64,000 bases of DNA from Basidiobolus meristosporus CBS 931.73 (Eukaryota; Basidiobolomycota; Basidiobolomycetes; Basidiobolales; Basidiobolaceae): contig MCFE01000003.1 of assembly GCA_002104905.1 (NCBI GenBank), positions 186,001 to 250,000 of the forward strand. The letters run 5' to 3'. Every line of letters begins with the position of its first letter. Position 1 is the stretch's first letter. This document shows positions 56,485-64,000 of the stretch, piece after piece. Below the pieces are notes generated by a model, which worked only from the letters and a program-made list of their open reading frames with translations, was not told the DNA's origin and ran no database searches. The translations under genes were made by a program, and so were the position numbers.

Positions 56485-57336
56485 CTTTGAGTTTCACTGT
56501 TGGATTTCTTATAAGTGGTTGTGATGATGCCCCGGAAGCATGGAGCTATTTTAATACTTAGGAGCAGTTCCAAACCAACGTCACTGTGGTTACTACGTTC
56601 ACTCCCCTTGTTACCCGTTCGAATACCTAGGAAGTGTGAAGATTTCACTGATCAAAATACCAATTTAGTATAATTGCTGGACAATATCATGAAGAATCTG
56701 TGCTTTGCTGGAGGAGACAAAATGGGGCTGGTTCCTTGTTCCCGGATGATCCACCGGCGATCCAACAATCCCAACAAAATTAGTATATCACAAAGTAGGA
56801 TAAGCATCGAATTTAAAGCAAATTAGAAGCAAGAATTCAAGGTTTAAAGTAAAGTAGCAGCAGGAATTACTTAATCCGCCGGCCTGCATCTGAAGTTGCT
56901 ATCCGATATTTGCTTCTTCGATGCGTCGCAGTTTATAATCGATAAACGAGATCACGCGATTGCTAAACTAAAGTGCGGAATTCGTAAGTTCATGTAGCAC
57001 AGAGACAGAATTCGCAGGCACTGCATATTTTTCACAGCACGATTCTTTCCCGACTGGAGCTGTTGCCCGGTTTTCAGGAACTCTAAGAGGTGGATTGGAA
57101 TTTCTCACGAGCGATGGTGGAAGCACATCTCTCCCATATTTGAATGCGAATGGTGCTACAGCTGCTCGTAACTGTTGTGACCTCAAACCTACTACCAGCT
57201 TTCGAGATGGATTCGAAAATGTCGCACCAATAACGACGGTTTGAGATTTAAGCTTGCCTCGAAGTATAAATACTAAGGCACTGCTACTGCTCAAGGCACA
57301 TCTCAAGTCTTACTATCATTGCAGCTTATTTTGAAA
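56485..57336. promoter_or_regulatory. Divergent region upstream of GDA1 and the subtilisin gene
   Basis: 850 bp. A TATAAATA at 57265-57272 lies 65 bp upstream of the protease ATG. A 112-codon minus frame at 56968-57306 overlaps it and is not credible as a gene. Confidence 0.6.
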
Positions 57337-59958
57337 ATGAGATTGCAACAACTGTTCCTCTTATCCGCTCTTCTCCTCGCCGAAAGTGCTCTTGGTAGTA
57401 GACCTATCGGAGTTCTGAAATCTGTTCCTGCGGGCTTTGGTGAGGGCACTGCCACCAGTGTCGTTCCCCATGCATACATCGTCGAGTTCGACGAGAATGG
57501 TGATCACGCAGCCAAGGTCAAGGCCCAGGATCTACTTCGCGCTGGTTTGAAGAAGCAGGGAATTGAATTCCAAGAACGCGCCGTCTTCACCGATTCCTTC
57601 AACGGTCTTTCCTTGAATGTGGGTGTCGAGCACCTCGATTTCTTGGCTTCATTCGAAGGGGTCAAGGCGATCTGGCCAATTGTAAGATTCCTCTGCCGTG
57701 GTACTTCACACACCAATCCATTACTAATCCTGAGCATCATTTAGACTCAACATGTGAAGAGTGCTGCCGTTGCGAAGCCTGCTGCTTCCGGAAGTCTTCC
57801 TGCCAACCTTATCTCTGACCCTCATGTGATGACTGGTGTCGATAAGGTACACAAGTTGCTCAAGAATACCGGTGAAGGAATCAGGGTTGGTGTGATCGAT
57901 ACCGGTATCGATTATAGCCATCCCGCCCTTGGCGGCTGCTTCAAGAGCAAGAACTGCCGAGTCCAATACGGTTATGACTTTGTCGGTGACGAGTATAACG
58001 GTACCCTTGGCTCCCTCAAAGGTGACGAGGACCCCAAAGATTGCCAGGGTCACGGAACCCATGTTGCTGGTATCATCGGTGCCAATGACAAGAATTTCAT
58101 TGGTGTCGCCCCCAAGGTTACCTTCGGTGCCTACAAAGTCTTCGGTTGCACCGGTGGTGCCCCAAGTGACATGATCATTAAGGCCATCGAAAAGAGCGTC
58201 GCTGATAAGATGGATGTCATCAATCTCTCTCTAGGAAGTCCCCTTCCATTCCCCGATGATCCGATCACCAGAGCCATTAACAGAGCGGCCGAGGCCGGAG
58301 TTGTTCCTTGCATTTCTGCTGGTAACGATGGTATGAACGGTCTATGGACTGTTGGTAGACCATCTACAGCCAAGAGCGCTATCTCCATCGCTTCTTTCGA
58401 CAACGTCAAATATCCTGGTCAGGCGTTCACCATTCACGAGGACAAGGGCAAACAGTTTGTTGCTGGTTATGAAGGTTTGAAGGCAGTATCCATCAAAGGT
58501 GCCTCCTTTGCCATTGCTAAAACCGGTGGCTGCAATCCTTTGAACGAAGACCTTACTGGTAAGGTTGTTTTGTTCTTCAAGTCCGAGTCGTGTGACTTGG
58601 TTGTGAAGGGGCTCAATGCTCAGAAAGCTGGAGCCGTGGGTGCTTTTGTGTATTCTACCACCTTCGGTGCCTACGTCCCAACATCCATGGATCCCGCCCT
58701 CAAGATCCCCCTGATGGGACTTCAAGCTAGTGATGCTGCTTATCTCAATGCTCTTTACGAGAAAAATCCCAAGCTTACCATCACCTTCGATCCTAAACAT
58801 CAACTCTACACCAACCCCAATGGAGGAAAGCCATCTTCCTTCACCGCATGGGGCCCTGACTTCGAGCTCAACTTCAAGCCTGATGTTGGTGCTCCAGGTG
58901 GTATCATCTATTCCACATACCCAGTTGCTAAGGGTGCCTATGCTCACTTGCGTGGTACCTCTATGGCCTCTCCTTACACTGCTGGTTCCGTGGCCCTTTA
59001 CCTCAAGTCCAAAGGCAAGGTCAACCCTCTTGCTGTGCGCTCTGTCCTTCAAAATACCGCAAACCCTGTCAGAGAACTGAACTTCAAGGGAATCACTTCT
59101 GCCGGAAAGCAAGGAGCTGGTTTGCTCAATCTCTGGGATGCTATTCACACTGACACTTTCGTCTCGCCATCCAAGTTCGCGTTGAACGATACCGTCCATT
59201 TCAACGGAGTCCATACTCTCACCGTTGAAAACAAGGGCAAGAGACCTATCACCTACGCTGTTGACCACTATCCTGCTGTCTCAGTGAATGGTTATGACAA
59301 CAAGGGCTACCCCGTTCTTCAGAATGCCTTTGTATTATCCGGCGCTGGAGCCTCTGTCAAAGCCTCCCCATCCACCGTTACCGTCCGTCCTGGTCAGAGC
59401 AAGAAAGTGAAGATCACAGTGACTCCACCTCGTTTCGACAGAAAAGATTTCTGGGTTTACTCCGGATATGTCCAATTCAAGCCTCTGAACGGCAAGAGCA
59501 ATGTCGTCCGTGTTCCTTACTCTGGAGTCGCTGGGGATCATCACAGCAGAAAGGTGTTAGAACTCAAGGGCGAGAAGGCTCCAGTGGTTGTTGACTTCAC
59601 TACTCGTGTCCCCAAGAAGGAATACACCCTTGTTGGCGCCGATATTCCCCTCATCCAATTCCCATTGATCCACCCAACTAAGTATCTCTCAGTTGCTTTG
59701 GCTGATGTCAAAGGTAAGGAAGTTGGACTTATCACCCTCAGTGAAGGTGGTATCAACCGCAACTACCCTGGCACAACCACTAGCATCAAGTTCGATGGAA
59801 TTATCACAGTGGTAGAGAAGGGCGAAGCCAAGGAAGTTCCAGCTCCATCCGGCACTTACACCGTGGTGATCAGGGGTCTCAGACCATTCGGAGTCAAAAC
59901 CAAACCTGAGGACTTTGATACCTGGGTCTCCGCTCCATTTGTAGTCAAGCGTTCCTAA
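57337..59958 (+). CDS. Secreted subtilisin-like serine protease (S8, PA and Fn3-like domains)
   Basis: 852 aa from exons 57337-57681 and 57745-59958. The signal peptide is about residues 1-20, followed by an I9-type propeptide (AYIVEFDE, FNGLSLNV). The catalytic triad is Asp167 in IDTGIDYSHP, His218 in GHGTHVAG and Ser521 in GTSMASP, with oxyanion Asn309 in SAGNDG. A PA domain is inserted between the His and Ser regions. After residue 560 an Fn3-like module follows, as in bacterial Vpr-type and fungal minor extracellular proteases. All active residues are present, so it should be an active extracellular protease for nutrition or host penetration. The ATG at 57337 is chosen because the frame upstream lacks one. 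Confidence 0.94.
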
Positions 59959-60566
59959 GGAATCAATTTCGTTAGCATTTTATACTACTGTTCGTAATTC
60001 GCCTAATACTATACGTGGCTACCTAATAAAAGCTGCTGTCACACGGTGATAAGCAAGTCCGATTATAGTACACATACAAGTTAAAAAATACATACATCCA
60101 TAGAGATTTTGATTACCGAAATCCAAATGAACAGTTGCCAGCTGCTTTGGGTTCGAGCGCCGATATCAATTCCCGGTGATGATGGGATGCAACAGCCTAC
60201 ACATATTTCCATTGAAGTGAACAAAATGTATCACTGCAAAGATTCTAGCATAATATCCTAATAATGTGATATTGAAGCGTTGGCCATGTATCTAAAATAA
60301 CTCAAGAATGTCGATCACATTCAGATATGCCAATCTACTGCGCCCAAGAGAAAAGCTGGGAATTACTTGGTATTGCAATTAGCTAGCGCAGCACCAAAGT
60401 TCTTATACAACCGGGGTTTCTACTTGGCATATTGTCAAATTTATGGAATTTTGGATGTCCTGGACAAATCCTTTTTCAATATCATATATGTAAAGGCTGC
60501 ATTATTTGATTACTGTGTTATGTGACCAGGATGGAGTACCTTATCAATCTTGGGAATGGATGTGTG
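59959..60566. other. Intergenic before the retrotransposon
   Basis: AATAAA lies at about 60026 for the protease gene. The remaining 500 bp contains nothing I recognise. It ends in a short GT run (60560-60568) directly at the LTR start. Confidence 0.5.
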
Positions 60567-60915
60567 TGTTGTAATTATTGAATTGTCACCTAAATATTCA
60601 TGCTAACTTAGTCACATAGATCTTATTCTGTGATTAGCATTCTGTCCTGACTAGATTTCTTGTCGGGATTTACTTAGAATATTTTCACCAAATTGTCAGG
60701 TACCCAGATTATTATTTTTCTCAAAGTCGTCCAAAAGACCCCAAACTTTGCACACATATTCTTGGGACCTTCCTTAACAAACTCTACACGTTTGTTTCCT
60801 CTACTTTATCAAAAGTATAAATACCATACTTTTGATCAATAAATCTACAAGTGAATAACATGTAAATCCTCTAGTTCTCCACATCACTTCCAATACTCCT
60901 CAGAATATTGCAACA
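60567..60915 (+). repeat. 5' LTR
   Basis: 349 bp. It contains TATAAATA at 60816-60823 and AATAAA at 60838-60843. An 11-bp perfect inverted repeat, 60808-60818 with 60826-60836, overlaps the TATA box. Confidence 0.92.
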
Positions 60916-60928
60916 GGTTATGAGCCCC
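60916..60928 (+). other. Primer-binding site for initiator tRNA-Met (anticodon-arm type)
   Basis: GGTTATGAGCCCC directly abuts the LTR end. It is the complement of the GGGGCUCAUAACC anticodon arm of initiator tRNA-Met. Priming by a cleaved tRNA half of this kind is characteristic of Drosophila copia and its relatives, as opposed to 3'-end priming. Confidence 0.75.
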
Positions 60929-62975
60929 GAGCTTGCTGTCCTCTTGGTGTCTACTATGCTTTGGATCCTTTTCTGCTAGTCTGGAGAAAGACTTTCCGCA
61001 CTATTGCTCTGCTAAGGTTAAAGAAGACTACCGCTGCTAAAGGACTATGTTTATGAGGATATTGCTGTGGAGAAGAAGGCCTTGCCTTTAAAAGATGCCT
61101 TCAGTAACTATCCAAGTTAGTTATGAAGAAGAGTCAATCAAACTGGCATGTAATTGTGTCAAGAAATATAGTATGTTGGTGCTCTACCACTACTGAAGAA
61201 AATTGCATAATTCCAGCAATTGAGGGTCCAGATCTACAATGAAATATACTGCAATATGTATTCATATGACCCCAATTGACTGTTAGACGAGCTTTTGGAT
61301 AGGATATTATCCTGAATTGCAAAAGAAAAAAATATAGATCATTATTAATGATTGCCGGAGGAGGATTTTACCAAAAATCTGTTGCCACTCAAAATACAGC
61401 TGAGAATGCAAATACTGGAGCTGTTAGCCGCCATTCTGGACTATCTACTGATGGAAAAAGATCTCAGAAACAAGCTTCCTGAATTGTAAGGATCCCAATG
61501 ATATATGATACATATATATCCACCTGGAGTACAGATATGTACTACACAATCCATTAGAAGAATGCTATAATTGTATCAAGTGTTTTGATACTGAAACCAG
61601 TGTACCAGGAGCTAAATATGGAGCTGTTAGACGTGCTATCACTCTGTTTAAGTCTCAAAACAGTGGGAGAAAGTATTATACAAATTTAGCAAAATCAACT
61701 CATGAAGATTCTACCGCCAGCCAAAGGAGTGAAGCATATAATTGCAAGCCTGATTGGAGTATACAACCAAGCAACAGTTGGTCAGTACACAGCTAAGAGC
61801 CACTCAGAAGATAACACAGTACTTTATACTTGTTATATATATATCACTTATTACAGTGGGAGAAAACACTTGGTGATATTTAACTTCTCTGTATCAGATC
61901 AGAAGAATTTTGATTGATCAAGTCACCGCCAAGTTCTGCAACTCAAAATACTGATATATTGGAGTCTGATACCAAAGTATTGATGAAGCTAGCTATCAAA
62001 TGCAGTTTATTTGATCAAATTTGGTCAACTCTATCAAAAGTTATGAATGATCTAAGTGGATGCCGATTTTGATTATTTCACTCTCAAATAGTCAGATATT
62101 CTGGAACAATGATGTCATGGAGACTCTTGTGCTCAAAAACACCGTGGTCCTACCTGCAAGGAAGTCCAGAACCACCCCACAAAAGGAATTATCCCTGGGT
62201 CATCAGCAGAAAAAGAAAAGAAGAAAAAATGGAAAATACTACTACCGCAAACTAGGGTACATCCCAAATGGTGCCAAAACTTATGTAGGCCATATTTGGA
62301 CTATCTGGCAATGCAGATATGTTCTATGGAGCCTCTTGTACGAAGTTCTCAAGCTAGAAACCCCAGAAGAGCCTTGAAACTTCAACAGGATCTGTTAGAT
62401 ATTGTAGTATATATTGGAACAGATTATTTAGTGCAGAAGTCTTGATGTCTGCTGTCTATGGAGCTGAAAGAAAAAGGTGCAAGGATCAACCAGATGGTTT
62501 TTATGGATCCTGAAGACACTGAGAAGATCAGTTAGCCTTGGAAACCGAGCTCAAGGTTGAAAATAACTATCAGGAGAATAAGGATAATCAAAGCCCTTGT
62601 TAAGGAGAATCTCACTTCTGGAAAAGCGCCAATCTCTATTCTACAAGTATATTCTGATAAGACAAAAGCAGCTGTATCAATCCAAATCAGTAGAAGCACT
62701 CTAAGAATAGCTACCAAACAACCCATGGTGTTGTCCAATACCAAACTGGGTAAATCAAGAAGCAAATGGACTTTGAATCTACCGCATATGAAGTAATCAG
62801 TCCAAAGAAAGTTATTGCTATTTAAAGAAGACAAAGATGACCATTCTAGATCATATTTGTGGATCTGAATCACTAAACAGACGTGGTTCAAGTGGGAGCA
62901 GGCCATCCCAGCTCAGAGTTGAGCAAAAACCTTCTTTTTTTGGCCCATGTTATATGTGCCACAGTGCCAGGAAAC

Positions 62976-63035
62976 AAGGATAATCCGGATCAGGCATAAA
63001 TGACAAAACCTTAACTTGACCCAAAGTAGGTCACT
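62976..63035 (+). repeat. 60-bp direct repeat inside the element, copy 1
   Basis: Shares ATGACAAAACCTTAACTTGA and flanks with 63141-63200, 165 bp further on, including the following CC(C/A)AAAGT(A/G)GGTCA. Confidence 0.8.
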
Positions 63036-63140
63036 ATTTTTTACCTCATATAGCATCTATATGATGGAAGTAACTGTCCCTGAGCCTAATATGGACACAC
63101 AGTGAAGTTGTCTAAATGGATTAGACTGTTGGCCGGAAAT

Positions 63141-63200
63141 AAGGAAACTCCAGATCTGCCGTAAATGACAAAACCTTAACTTGACCAAAAGTGGGTCAAT
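63141..63200 (+). repeat. 60-bp direct repeat inside the element, copy 2
   Basis: Second copy of the block at 62976-63035. It lies in the non-coding 3' part of the element, so it may be a remnant of an internal duplication. Confidence 0.8.
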
Positions 63201-63522
63201 TTTGCTCAAATAAGAAGCATTGGATAGCCCAGAGGCTATATACCATTATTACGATCTGTCAATTAGACTCAGCTTATTATTCAAGCCCGTACAACTGATC
63301 AAAGTTGATGATTAGTATTATGATCAGATCATTCAGATTTTTAGGCATATTACTAAGTAGATATGCATACTGAATTCCAAGTTACTTGTTCTATTAAGTT
63401 GAACACAAATGCATACACCTTTGGATAATATATTAGTCCAGTATGCAAAACAGTTAAATCTTATACGCTTATTACAGATTGCACACTCACAATATGTATT
63501 TATTACTCATGAATATTTTGTT

Positions 63523-63531
63523 GAGTGGGAG
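63523..63531 (+). other. Polypurine tract
   Basis: GAGTGGGAG immediately before the TGTTG of the right LTR, the usual copia plus-strand primer position and composition. Confidence 0.7.
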
Positions 63532-64000
63532 TGTTGTAATTATTGAATTGTCACCTAAATATTCATGCTAACTTAGTCACATAGATCTTATTCTGTGATT
63601 AGCATTCTGTCCTGACTAGATTTCTTGTCGGGATTTACTTAGAATATTTTCACCAAATTATCAGGTACCCAGATTATTATTTTTCTCAAAGTCGTCCAAA
63701 AGACCCCAAACTTTGCACACATATTCTTGGGACCTTCCTTAACAAACTCTACACGTTTGTTTCCTCTACTTTATCAAAAGTATAAATACCATACTTTTGA
63801 TCAATAAATCTACAAGTGAATAACATGTAAATCTTCTAGTTCTCCACATCACTTCCAATACTCCTCAGAATATTGCAACAGGTTATGAGCCCCGAGCTTG
63901 CTGTCCTCTTGGTGTCTACTATGCTTTGGATCCTTTTCTGCTAGTCTGGAGAAAGACTTTCCGCACTATTGCTCTGCTAAGGTTAAAGAAGACTACCGCT
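63532..64000 (+). mobile_element. Second, tandem copy of the copia-type element (cut by window end)
   Basis: The LTR 63532-63880 is the 3' LTR of the left element. It is followed by the primer-binding site and interior start (63881-64000) identical to 60916-61035. The element continues beyond the window, giving the order LTR-interior-LTR-interior. Confidence 0.88.

Larger units (their letters stand above)
60567..63880 (+). mobile_element. Copia-type LTR retrotransposon, coding-dead
   Basis: Two 349-bp direct LTRs (60567-60915 and 63532-63880) flank 2616 bp. The LTRs start TGTTG, end CAACA and differ at two positions. A primer-binding site follows the left LTR and a purine tract precedes the right one, so the structure is complete. 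The interior is about half the usual copia length and every frame is broken. A faint integrase-like trace is possible around 62300-62700 (KPQKSLE, VYSDKT) but cannot be claimed. It is therefore non-autonomous. Because the same interior restarts after 63880, this copy is the left member of a tandem. Confidence 0.88.

Noticed and set aside
56968-57306. 112-codon minus-strand frame upstream of the subtilisin gene
   Set aside because: It covers the protease TATA box and leader and has no start signals of its own.
62060-62906. Possible integrase or RNase H coding remnants in the retroelement
   Set aside because: Scattered words recall copia integrase, but stops occur every few dozen codons in all frames. 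The resemblance is too weak to annotate.
1-64000. tRNA, rRNA, CRISPR or bacterial operon structures
   Set aside because: No cloverleaf with A and B boxes, no rRNA stretches and no regularly spaced repeats were found. The gene structures are eukaryotic.

Overview
This window is nuclear DNA of a fungus. Spliceosomal introns of about 45-175 nt with GT(A/T)(A/T)G donors interrupt most genes, genes have TATA boxes and AATAAA signals, and the recognisable proteins are eukaryotic housekeeping factors: URI/Bud27, the 9-1-1 clamp subunit Rad1, Sec16, a mitochondrial Obg GTPase, Golgi GDPase, a CBS+PB1 (Mug70-type) protein, and a LisH/LUFS regulator. Retention of a FANCA-like Fanconi anaemia gene, which Dikarya lack as far as I know, together with a secreted S8 protease and copia retrotransposons, suggests an early-diverging lineage (Zoopagomycota/Entomophthoromycotina-like). 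That placement is inference.

The left third (1-18.7 kb) is an expanded family of small four-helix membrane proteins. It has two subfamilies, A (159 aa, minus strand) and B (180 aa, plus strand), arranged head to head around a promoter of about 1.08 kb. The A/B unit occurs five times at about 2.7 kb spacing. The first spacer is enlarged by about 2.3 kb of decayed transposon debris. A sixth, clearly diverged pair (B6 minus / A6 plus) sits at the right edge in flipped order but is still divergent. Proteins B2, B3 and B4 are identical, while the promoters and 3' flanks are mosaic, which points to recent duplication and gene conversion. I do not recognise the family. This array is the best candidate for an undescribed system.

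The middle (19.5-46 kb) is ordinary gene-dense DNA: a small secreted peptide, uri1, rad1, a RING ligase, an inverted repeat with two 229-bp arms, a CBS/PB1 protein, an intronless GH15 glycosidase, a Q-rich LisH/LUFS regulator, sec16 and mtg2. From 46 to 60 kb come a tiny two-exon gene, a 15-exon FANCA-like gene, a cold-shock-domain protein, a Golgi apyrase and a subtilisin-like protease.

The right end (60.6-64 kb) holds tandem copia-type LTR retrotransposon sequence. Two 349-bp LTRs differ at two positions, and each is followed by the same primer-binding site, complementary to the anticodon arm of initiator tRNA-Met. The intervening interior is coding-dead. No tRNA, rRNA, CRISPR array or bacterial-type operon was seen. 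Exon boundaries below were placed by eye from reading-frame continuity and splice signals.
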